A DNA stretch of 11,365 nt from contig MU069444.1 of NCBI GenBank assembly GCA_002284615.2, forward strand, positions 48,501 to 59,865, read 5' to 3'. The DNA is from Dunaliella salina. Lineage: Eukaryota > Chlorophyta > Chlorophyceae > Chlamydomonadales > Dunaliellaceae. The notes below the pieces were generated by a model. The model had not been told where the DNA came from and did not search any database. It saw only the letters and a program-made list of their open reading frames with translations. This document shows, piece by piece, positions 1 to 6,289 of this stretch. Position 1 is the first letter of the stretch. Each line of letters opens with the position of its first letter. Made by a program: the position numbers and the translations under genes.

Positions 1-165
1 TTCAGGTTTGAACTACCGCACAAACAGCGCTCAGAGCATGTAGGTTTCCAAGCATGCAGATTTGAGCTGCTGCAGGAACAACGCACAGAGCATGTTGTCC
101 TCAAAGCATGGATGTCTGCAGGAATAGCTCGTAAAGCACGTAGATTTCGGCAGCGGGGCAGGCCC
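1..165. repeat. Degenerate ~46-54 bp tandem repeat
   Basis: Three imperfect units begin near 23, 77 and 123. Each opens with a form of AACARCGC, continues into AGAGCATGT or AAGCACGTAG, and most end in a GCTGCAGG-like stretch. Spacing is 54 then 46 bp. A partial unit may precede the first. ORFs through it are artefacts of the periodicity. I see no gene here. Confidence 0.5.
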
Positions 166-169
166 GCCT

Positions 170-672
170 TCAGCCAACTCAGAATGTGTGCACCTGGCGT
201 CGGCAGCCTCTGGATTCGCGCAAGGCATGCGCAATCTAAAAAAAATGTGCATGCAGCATCAGCGTCTGTGCATGTGCATGCGGCATCAGCAGTCTCTAAA
301 TTTGTGCCAGGCATTCTCAGACGAAGCACAGAGCGTGTGGCATCAGCGTCTGTGCATGTGCACGCAGCATTGGCAGTCTCTGAGTTTGCGCCAGGCATTT
401 GCAGTCTGGGCATATGAGCATGCGGCACCAGCATCTGCTTGTGGTATCAGCATCTGTGCATGTGCACGCAGCATCGGCAGTCTCTGAGTTTGCGCCAGGC
501 ATTTGCAGTCTGGGCATATGAGCATGCGGCACCAGCATCTGCTTGTGGTATCAGCGTCTGTGCATGTGCACATGGCATTGGCAGTCTCTGAGTTTGCGCC
601 TGGCATTCGCAGACCAAGCACAGAGCGTGTGGCATCAGTGTCTGTGCATGTGCATGGAGTGTCGGCAGTTGT
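170..672. repeat. Modular minisatellite with 84- and 104-bp units
   Basis: Units begin at 256, 340, 444, 548 and 632, giving lengths of 84, 104, 104 and 84 bp plus a partial fifth. All share a front half (GCATCAGCGTCTGTGCATGTGCA, then GGCAGTCTCTGAGTTTGCGCC). They differ in the tail: 84-bp units carry a CAGACxAAGCACAGAGCGTGTG-type tail, while 104-bp units carry a longer tail with GGGCATATGAGCATGCGGCACC. The two 104-bp units differ at only a few bases, so their duplication is recent. A more degraded unit lies at about 170-255. Several overlapping ORFs on both strands run through the array, but their peptides just mirror the repeat, so I do not call them genes. Confidence 0.85.
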
Positions 673-677
673 GTACA

Positions 678-817
678 CTTGTATCGTATATGGTATAGGC
701 TAGCAGTCAGTCGTTTTGACTGAAAGCCTTGTAACCTTGTATCATAAATGGTATAGGCTAACAGTCAGTCGTTTTGACTGGAGGCCTTGTAACCTTGTAT
801 CATATATGGTATAGGTG
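678..817. repeat. 58-bp tandem repeat containing a stem-loop
   Basis: Full units lie at 678-735 and 736-793. A third begins at 794 but changes sequence after GGTATAGG. Each full unit holds AGGCT, CAGTCA, a GTCGTTT loop, TGACTG and AGCCT or GGCCT, which can fold into a hairpin of 6 + 5 bp with a small internal mismatch. The hairpin is followed by the octamer CTTGTAAC and a near-octamer CTTGTATC. The same core occurs as a single insertion at 2552-2622, so this array looks like an amplified retroelement tail. Confidence 0.85.
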
Positions 818-1017
818 GCACTGACGGTCTGTGCACGATCACACGGTCTATGCACAATCACACCGTCTGTGCGCAATCACACCGTACCGTATATTATACG
901 ACGTCTTAGACCTTATACGGAATTGGCCAACCCTACATATATGGTATAGGTGGCACTGACGGTCTGTGCACAATCACACGGTCTATGCACAATCACACAG
1001 TCTGTGCGTCATAGCAT
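801..1017. repeat. Nested repeat: 19-bp units within a 135-bp period
   Basis: CATATATGGTATAGGTGGC begins at 801 and again at 936, a 135-bp period. Within each copy a 19-mer of the form GGTCTGTGCACAATCACAC is repeated three times (826-844, 845-863, 864-882 and 961-979, 980-998, 999-1017). The first two 19-mers of each copy match best, and the last one drifts. Between copies lies an odd palindrome, CGTATATTATACG (888-900), and a wider inverted pair, CCGTATA (887-893) with TATACGG (914-920). No coding signal. Confidence 0.85.
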
Positions 1018-1575
1018 ATGGCATCCATATTTGTTGCACTCAGCGGTCCATGCATGCCACAGAATGTGCGCGGTTTTGTACTAGCTTCTTGTTCATGCTA
1101 TGTGCACACATGCATGTACTTGTGCATACACCAGTCATGTAGTGTGGTACGAACCACATGAAGCGCAGCTCAACGATCACATCATGCACATAAAAAAGGA
1201 ATGTTTGCCCATGTATCTGCGGTAACCGAGCTTGTCATCAGGCTGCGGAGCCTCCCACACAAATGACCCACACCGCATGCACGTACGCACACAATCTTGC
1301 ATGTCTGCATGTACCTGACGATTGCATGTGTCTGCATGTACTGGATGAGTGCATATGCATGTGTGACTGCAGGAGGCTGAGGGGAGGTTGCATGACCTGT
1401 CCCCTGGGCTAACCATAATGCACCCTCACTCATGCATTTGTGGAGGCTGAGAATGAGGGTTGTCTCCCCGCATGAATGTGAGTGCAGCTGGCAGAGGGCA
1501 AGCTGCAGGACCTGCCTCCTGCCGGGCCTGCCCCCCTAGTGCAGAATCCAGGCCAGCTCAGGCCCTTCAAGATAC
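1018..1575. other. CA/TG-rich non-genic stretch
   Basis: No gene is visible. The sequence is dense in CATG, TGCATG and GTAC steps. A short local repeat, TGCATGT(G)TCTGCATGTAC, occurs around 1301-1345. A diverged direct repeat links about 1360-1415 (GTGACTGCAGGAGGCTGAGG onward) and about 1478-1540 (GTGAGTGCAGCTGGCAGAGG onward). The minus-strand ORFs here have low-complexity, His/Cys-rich translations typical of CA/TG repeats. Confidence 0.5.
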
Positions 1576-1611
1576 NCANACCCGNGCNGNNGGGCNNNCN
1601 CCNGCCANCNN
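1576..1611. other. Patch of ambiguous bases
   Basis: Ns are interleaved with called C, G and A bases rather than forming one solid gap. They end exactly where the GT run starts. This looks like low-quality consensus beside a hard-to-read microsatellite, so sequence and length here are unreliable. Confidence 0.9.

Positions 1612-1681
<70 letters not shown>
1612..1681. repeat. (GT)35 microsatellite
   Basis: An uninterrupted GT/CA run of about 35 dinucleotides. It is prone to slippage and can adopt Z-form DNA. Its true length is uncertain because the left edge meets the ambiguous bases. ORFs coding Val-Cys or His-Thr repeats across it are artefacts. Confidence 0.97.
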
Positions 1682-1683
<2 letters not shown>

Positions 1684-1856
1684 GCATGCAGGGTGCTGCA
1701 CATCATGATGGGTCCTTTTGGCACATGCTGTTGTCATGCTGGTGTTATGCTATGCTTATGAAAAGGCATTGCAAAAGATGCAACGGAAGGCAATCGAACG
1801 CCTTCAATGATTGTTGCAGTTGGTCATCAGGAGAGGCAGCGATTCCACTTCATTGG

Positions 1857-2003
1857 AATGGGCTCAGGCCTGGAAGGCTAAACTGAGACTACTAATGGAT
1901 TAAAGTGGAAGCGTCAAGGTGTTGAGAAATAGAAGAATGGGCTCAGGCCTGGAATGGGCTCAGGCTTGGGAAGGGCTTAGGCCTGGAATGGGCTCAGGCC
2001 TGG
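1857..2003. repeat. 16-18 bp minisatellite (AATGGGCTCAGGCCTGG)
   Basis: The motif AATGGGCTCAGGCCTGG occurs singly at 1857-1873. It then occurs as four adjacent copies at 1936-1952, 1953-1970 (one extra base), 1971-1986 (one base short) and 1987-2003. A related ATGGCCTCCCAGG segment follows. No gene is supported between 1682 and 2250 apart from this repeat. Confidence 0.8.
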
Positions 2004-2249
2004 ATGGCCTCCCAGGCTGCATGTTCCGTGGGCTAAACTTTTTAAGGTGGCCTCCAGGGTCATTTGATTGGGGTTGCTCCATGTTAATGAGGAGTGTCTG
2101 AGCTAGGTTTGGTGGTCGTCAGGGTCTCTTCGGCTTTCTTATGTTGAAACACTGCTTTTTTTGCCAGATTTTCTGTGGCCCGAAAGTGAGGTTTAATGGC
2201 CTATGCCCTGACCTGTGCCCCGCCGCTGGTGGCCCCTGCAGTGATGGGT
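2004..2249. other. Non-genic, no recognised feature
   Basis: No ORF with recognisable content and no strong repeat was seen. The only open frame (1919-2101, plus) starts in the minisatellite and its peptide matches nothing I know. Confidence 0.4.
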
Positions 2250-2485
2250 CACCACAGTGTATCTTGATTCAACACCACAGCTTGACTTCATTCGCCATTC
2301 GCCACCACAATGCTATGTAATTCACCACAGCGTGACTTGATTCACCACCACATACCAAGCCCTCGTTTGGTATGGGTCAAGGCCGGTGTAGGCCATTCTG
2401 CACTTTACTAAATTCACCACAGTTTGACTAAATTCACCACAGCGTGACTTAATTCACCACCACATGGCAAGCCCTCTTTTGGCAT
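2250..2485. repeat. CACCACAGCGTGACTT repeat with 112-bp duplication and hairpins
   Basis: A roughly 20-bp motif, ATTCACCACAGCGTGACTTR, recurs in degenerate form. A larger unit begins at 2320 and again at 2432, a 112-bp period. Each large unit contains a hairpin-forming segment: CATACCAA, 8-nt loop, TTGGTATG in copy 1, and CATGGCAA, loop, TTGGCATG in copy 2. Copy 1 pairs fully. Copy 2 has one paired A-T to G-C change and one G-G mismatch. The function is unknown. Confidence 0.7.
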
Positions 2486-2539
2486 GGGCCAATCCCATAG
2501 GCGCGCAGGCAAAAACAGCAGCATCTTCTTTAAGGTCTG

Positions 2540-2634
2540 CTGAGTATTGCCAGGCTAGCAGTCAGTTGTTTTGACTGGAAGCCTTGCAACCATGTAACCT
2601 TGTAACCTTGTAAACTTGTAACCTGAGTATTGCC
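2540..2634 (+). mobile_element. 71-bp retroinsertion with 12-bp target-site duplication
   Basis: The 12-mer CTGAGTATTGCC occurs perfectly at 2540-2551 and 2623-2634 and flanks a 71-bp insert (2552-2622). The insert starts AGGCTAG, forms a hairpin (CAGTCA / TGACTG, with outer arms AGGCT / AGCCT around a GTTGTTT loop), and ends in five consecutive octamers at 2583-2622: CTTGCAAC, CATGTAAC, CTTGTAAC, CTTGTAAA, CTTGTAAC. A target-site duplication plus a 3' microsatellite tail is the mark of target-primed reverse transcription. CR1/L2-like LINEs are known for octamer-type tails. No Pol III A or B box is visible, so this is more likely a 5'-truncated LINE end than a complete SINE. Confidence 0.85.
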
Positions 2635-3119
2635 TCCTTGAGAGATGAACCAACCATCATTTGCTGAAGCCCAAAAACCGGAAGTCATCGGAGGTGTGAG
2701 CCTTTGGTGGGTGCCTGGCTGTCTACAGAACACAGGGTCATCTAACAGCTTGTTCCATGCTGTATCACTCTGCTGGGTCATACAATACAGCGGTGGAATG
2801 CACGCAGGGGGTTGCAGGTTCCCAGTTTGAGCAGGTTTCACTATCGGCTGTCCAGAAAAGGGCTTTGAAAGTGCTCAGAAAGTGGCAGTAAAGCAGTAAA
2901 CAAAATTTGCCTCAAAAGAGGGAATACGGCATCCAACATATATTGTAGCCATGTTGTGTTTTTTCACAATCTCTGACAGGAGTCCTGAAGTTTATGGCGT
3001 TTGTTAATGATGGTGATGATGATGTCATGAAAATCATCAGACTGACTGCCAATTTGTATGGTTTCGGAAGTTGCTAAACGGATAGATATTTGTGGAATAC
3101 AATTGCGTCACGTATAGCT
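2635..3119. other. Non-genic, no recognised feature
   Basis: Open frames on both strands (2530-2841 minus, 2645-2830 plus) overlap each other and have no recognisable motifs. A short (GATGGT/GATGAT) run lies near 3008-3024. I see nothing else. Confidence 0.4.
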
Positions 3120-3239
3120 CTGCTTCGTTTGCGTCGAGAGGTCCAGTAGGAATGCAAAAATGCACTTGTCTCATACAATCATATTTTGATTGCATTGAGG
3201 AATGGTGCATTGCACATCAAAACACAAATCAATGATTTA
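3120..3239. repeat. Left member of a diverged repeat flanking the MITEs
   Basis: Segments here resemble sequence at about 3463-3660: GCTTCGTTTGCGTCGAG (3122) against ACTTTGCTTGCGTTGAG (near 3535), AATGCAAAAATGCACTTGT against AAAATATGAGAATGCACTTGC, and GAGGAATGGTGCAT against CAGGAATGGTCCAT. The foldback element follows each region. This suggests an old duplication of a unit larger than the MITE, now with indels. Confidence 0.4.
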
Positions 3240-3447
3240 AGGCCCGACATGCCAATGTAACATTACCATTACAGTAATATCACAGTAATGTTACAGTAAT
3301 ATTATATTACAGTAATATTACCTGACCTTCAGTGTAATAACAATTTTGCAGAAGAGTAATGTAATATTATTTACTATTTTTACTGTAATGTAATATTACT
3401 GTAATATCACAGTAATAACGGATTTTGAAAAATGACACGTCATACCC
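3240..3447. mobile_element. AT-rich foldback MITE, copy 1
   Basis: The left end is TA then AGGCCCGACATGCC. The right end is ACACGTCATACCC followed by TC, where copy 2 has TA. The interior has ACAGTAATATTAC on the left and its complement, GTAATATTACTGTAAT, on the right, so the element can fold almost end to end. There is no coding capacity. Imperfect inverted termini and TA-type flanks suggest a non-autonomous Tc1/mariner-type element, but family assignment is inference. Confidence 0.7.
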
Positions 3448-3720
3448 TCCAAATCGTGCTTGTTTCAAGTATGATTCTGTTGAGGACAACTGCACAGCAA
3501 AATATGAGAATGCACTTGCGGCACAAACAGTCCTACTTTGCTTGCGTTGAGATGCGTGAAGAATGATGGTATGTTACAGAGCAAAATACGAGGGTGCACG
3601 TGTGTCACATGTGCCTCAGTAGTGAACATGCAATCTTGCCTCAGGAATGGTCCATCAACTCTGTTGATATCGCATTTCAATTGGCTGTGTTCATTCTGAT
3701 TTATAATATATATGTGAATA
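3448..3720. repeat. Spacer between MITE copies with local repeats
   Basis: Two related segments, about 3463-3528 and 3531-3615, share CAGCAAAATAYGAG followed by GTGCAC or ATGCAC. They resemble the sequence left of MITE copy 1. The minus-strand ORF (3465-3731) has no recognisable domain and runs into the MITE, so I do not call it a gene. Confidence 0.4.
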
Positions 3721-3892
3721 AGGTCCGACATGCCAATGCAATATTACCATTACAGTAATATTACCGTAATATTACAGTAATATTACCTGACTCTCGGTGT
3801 AATAACAATTTTGTAGAAGATGAATGTACTGTTATTACTGTAATATTACTGTAATAACAGATTTTGAAAAAGTAATATGACATGTCGTACCC
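3721..3892. mobile_element. AT-rich foldback MITE, copy 2
   Basis: This is the better-preserved copy, flanked by TA on both sides (3719-3720 and 3893-3894). The termini are AGGTCCGACATG on the left and CATGTCGTACCC on the right, which match as inverted repeats at 10 of 12 positions. It shares with copy 1 the ends, the internal TTACAGTAATATTAC palindromic arms, and the central GTGTAATAACAATTTTG segment. The copies differ in length (172 against 208 bp) mainly through the number of GTAATATTAC repeats. Confidence 0.78.
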
Positions 3893-3894
3893 TA

Positions 3895-4319
3895 CACATG
3901 AACATGACGCCCTTTTGGCTTTGATGATGGATTGACTTTTTTTTGCGCGCTCCGATAGCATAGACAAATCTCAGAGCTGGACAACTCCCACGCAAAAAGG
4001 GGTGTTTTTAATATGATCATTGCATAGGTGGGGACCATTCTTGGATGGTCCAACTTGGTTTAAAAATGTAGCCTGTTTTACAAGCTGTCTAAAGCACTAG
4101 GGAAAAATTGTCCAAGATTTGGCCCCATATGCCTAATAAGCCGCGGCGTGAACCCTAGTTTTCACCACCAAATCTCCATATCTGACCACCCACTGCACCA
4201 AATTGGGTGATTTTTGGTAATTTAAAGTCCTAGTACTAAAAGAATACCATTGCAAAAAAATGGGGTAAAAAGACCCAGTAGTTGGTCAGATACAGAATTT
4301 CAGCCATTTCACTGTACTG
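3895..4319. other. Non-genic, no recognised feature
   Basis: AT-rich sequence with poly-T and poly-A runs (3939-3946 and about 4253-4260). ATCTGACCA (about 4171) and TGGTCAGAT (about 4283) form an inverted pair about 100 bp apart. No ORF with recognisable content. Confidence 0.35.
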
Positions 4320-4445
4320 ATGCACTCATGCAAACAAGCTGTGATGCATAGCTGTGATGCAGTATTGCTCATTATGTTGATGCTCATCATGTTGATGAGC
4401 TGTTATGCATAGCTGTGATGCATTGCTGCTCAATATAATGATGCA
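4320..4445. repeat. GATGCA/GCTGTGATGCA tandem repeat with hairpin
   Basis: AGCTGTGATGCA recurs near 4338, 4350 and 4410, and a 15-bp unit GCTCATTATGTTGAT / GCTCATCATGTTGAT is doubled at about 4367-4396. GCTCATCA (4382-4389) pairs perfectly with TGATGAGC (4393-4400) across a 3-nt loop. The minus-strand ORFs through here have low-complexity C-termini caused by the repeat. Confidence 0.6.
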
Positions 4446-4699
4446 CTCTGTCTTGATGGGGTTTGAGATGGTGTGTATTGATGCGTACGTGCAGATGAGC
4501 TGTGACAAATGGAAGGGATTTAGTCGGGGGCTGCTGCTGCGTCTGCCGAAGTTGTAGCCGCATGCAGGCGCTTGCTGGGGCGCATGAAGAGCATGCAAAG
4601 TTGTGGCCTTCAGTAGATTGTGTGTGACAGTGGGCGCAAAGACTCATGGCTACACTGAAATGCGCCCACCCACACTGCAGGCGCATGGGGGCGGCGGGA
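4446..4699. other. Non-genic, no recognised feature
   Basis: Overlapping minus-strand ORFs (4326-4598, 4387-4767) cover this stretch. Neither shows a motif or composition I recognise. I cannot support a gene here. Confidence 0.3.
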
Positions 4700-4742
4700 C
4701 ATTTGATGGGGAAAGAAGCTCCCCATGATAGCGCATCAAATG
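4700..4742. repeat. Nested inverted repeat
   Basis: ATGGGGA (4706-4712) pairs with TCCCCAT (4720-4726) across a 7-nt loop. CATTTGAT (4700-4707) pairs with ATCAAATG (4735-4742). The two pairings share two bases and enclose one another. The loop side contains GGGAAAGAAGCTC (4709-4721), which recurs at 5851-5863. Confidence 0.6.
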
Positions 4743-5475
4743 GGTCTGTGCATGCATATGTGCGCACCCTCTTTTTAGCACCAACGGTAGGAGCAAGACT
4801 ATGTGGTTATCCTCTTTCATCCACACTTGTAACGGTGAATCGAGGTGTGACTTGGTAGGTTGGTACTCACACCCCATCAGGGAGTTCACAAGGCCAGACT
4901 TTCTCAAAGGACTCGATTTTGTTGTTATTTTCCTTCACCGTGACGGACAACATGTTGCTTCTTATTACTATTCTTCTTACCTCATCCCCCTTTTTTTCTC
5001 CTTGGCGCTGTTGGACATGCTTGCAAAGTTGCAGGCCTAATTTGCAGTTAGTGTTTTGCCTGTAGTGCACCTCCTACACCCTGATTGATGCAGGGCGACT
5101 TTTCCTGTCAACATCTCTTTCCGTGACTTCTTCTTGTGTTTGTCTTGGAATGAGGGTCTGCTGGCTCATGTCAAATTGTTACGGTAGAAAGTGGGCTTCT
5201 GCTGGCTCTCCTACTTCTGGGAGGGGTCGGTGAGGCAGAGCACATGTTGACCATTTGGATTGGTTTGTGACTTTTTCTGTCGCGTATCTGTTGCCTTGGG
5301 TGCAGAGGAGGCTGCGCCCTGGACTTGGACTTTGAAAGCCACAATGGTGACGCTAGGAGCAGCAGCTCTTATTTTCAAGGCTAAAGTGTGGATGTGCAGC
5401 TGAAAGGAAGGTTACAAGATTAGAAGGAAAGTGTTTTCACTGCCTGCGTGATTTTTCTTTTCCTTTCTTTCTTGA
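4743..5475. other. Non-genic, no recognised gene
   Basis: The plus ORF 4801-5040 ends in a hydrophobic stretch. The minus ORFs 4650-4907 and 4867-5070 overlap it. None has a recognisable domain and all are short, so I treat them as chance. Positions 5041-5475 have no notable ORF, and 5450-5473 is a pyrimidine-rich run. Confidence 0.35.
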
Positions 5476-5544
5476 CTGCTAGGGTACAGGAACAAGAAGG
5501 TCTCCCCTTAGTGAAAACGACTGACTGCTAGCCTGGCTGCTAGG
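5476..5544 (-). mobile_element. Antisense retroelement tail with possible 8-bp duplication
   Basis: Read on the minus strand, 5536-5484 begins CCAGGCTAGCAGTCAGTCG, continues GTTTTCACTA, and ends CCTTCTTGTTCCTGTAC. The first part matches the core of the 2552 insertion and the 58-bp array. The last part matches the 3' UTR of the LINE remnant ending at 6290. CTGCTAGG flanks it at 5476-5483 and 5537-5544, which could be a target-site duplication. However, the element itself contains CTGCTAG, so this is less secure than at 2540. The stem is degenerate here. Confidence 0.55.
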
Positions 5545-6057
5545 ATGGCTGGAGAGAATAACTTGGGTGGGTAACTCAAGAAGGCGGAGTGCCTAGCGTA
5601 GGCGCTGCGTCGAAAAGATATAGTCAGAGCATCCCATCGCTAGATAAAGACAGATGTTACCTGTCCAAACTAATTCAACCGACTTGTGGCACACTCTTTT
5701 TGGACTACATAGCACCAAAACGGGCGCAAAGGGCCATGTTCATGTTCAGAACCTTCATGCACTGGATGGAGTGCTTGAAGGAAGCAGAGGTGCTCGTTTT
5801 CAAACTTTAATTTCTTGTTGGGGCTTGTGAAGCCTACGCGAGGGCTTGGTGGGAAAGAAGCTCGCCTGCAAACAATCACTTAAGACCTGTTCCTGATGCA
5901 AATGATTCCACTGGAGGCAGCTAGCGGCCACCGGCTGCAGACTAGGCCAAACACCTGGCTTGGAAGGGACTCAAGGTACAAGGAAAGGGAGTTTTCTAGT
6001 CCAAATGACGAAGTGCTAGCCTGCTCATACAATGGAGGAGCAGTACATGCAGGAAAG
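5545..6057. other. Probably non-genic; weak ORF and degenerate tail
   Basis: An ORF at 5589-5810 (plus) yields a 73-residue peptide with mixed composition that I do not recognise. It may be a fragment of an older element. On the minus strand, about 6022-5975 reads GGCTAGCACTTCGTCATTTGGACT and later TCCTTGTACCTTG, a plausible degenerate copy of the tail family. GGGAAAGAAGCTC at 5851-5863 repeats a 13-mer from 4709. Confidence 0.3.
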
Positions 6058-6224
6058 GATGAAGCTTGTAAAGTTGTTCTGATGCATAAAAGAAATATGT
6101 AGAGGCTGTACATGTTGATTACCCACCAGATCCTCATCAACTTTGTTCCTGATTCTCACCTAGGCCAGCTTTGTCTAGTGTAAATTTTGAGGGTCCATTG
6201 TTGAGGCCCCTGCTACCTTGCTAA
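6058..6224 (+). mobile_element. 5'-truncated RLE-LINE 3' end, sense copy
   Basis: From about 6117 the sequence matches the 3' end of the minus-strand LINE that stops at 7925. Codons for Pro-Pro-Asp-Pro-His lie at 6123-6137, the same last residues as in both larger LINEs, but the stop position has become CAA. Then follow CACCTAGGCCAGCTTTGTCTAGTGT-like UTR sequence, TTTTGAGGGTCC, GAGGCCCCTGCTAC and a single terminal octamer CTTGCTAA (6217-6224). Upstream residues near 6060-6102 (plus) resemble a decayed C-terminus, so the exact 5' break is uncertain. Confidence 0.65.
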
Positions 6225-6289
6225 GGGAAGGATTAGGATTAGGAATACAGGAAAAAGAAGGCCTCCAGTCAAAATGATCGACAACTAGC
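6225..6289 (-). other. 3' UTR and tail of the antisense LINE remnant
   Basis: Directly after the TAG at 6292-6290, the minus strand reads AGGCTAGTTGTCGATCATT, then TTGACTGGAGGCCTTC, TTTTTCCTGTA and CCTAATCCTAATCC. The first part matches the stem-loop core of the 58-bp array and the 2552 insertion, including GACTGGAGGCCTT. This placement after a LINE stop codon is the main evidence that the solo copies are LINE tails. It meets the sense copy ending at 6224 tail to tail. Confidence 0.6.

Noticed and set aside
256..672. Possible CRISPR-like array
   Set aside because: Units are 84 or 104 bp with no unique spacers between short identical repeats, and the context is eukaryotic.
112..703. Overlapping ORFs on both strands across the first minisatellite
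   Set aside because: Their peptides repeat with the DNA unit, and several frames are open at once, as expected from periodic sequence without stops.
1430..1886. ORFs with Val-Cys or His-Thr repeats
   Set aside because: They are translations of the GT/CA run and of ambiguous bases.
2552..2622. Complete SINE with a Pol III promoter
   Set aside because: No A box or B box could be seen and 71 bp is too short; a truncated LINE tail fits better.
2530..2841. 103-residue minus-strand ORF
   Set aside because: It runs through the inserted element and its octamers, has no recognisable motif, and a plus-strand ORF overlaps it.
4801..5040. Plus-strand ORF with a hydrophobic C-terminal segment
   Set aside because: Short, no family resemblance, and antisense ORFs overlap it; a membrane protein call would be a guess.
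5589..5810. 73-residue plus-strand ORF
   Set aside because: Composition is plausible for a protein, but I recognise no domain and see no start or splice context to support it.
6230..6243. GGATTAGGATTAGG as telomere-like repeat
   Set aside because: Only two and a bit units, located at the end of a LINE tail; better explained as a tail microsatellite.
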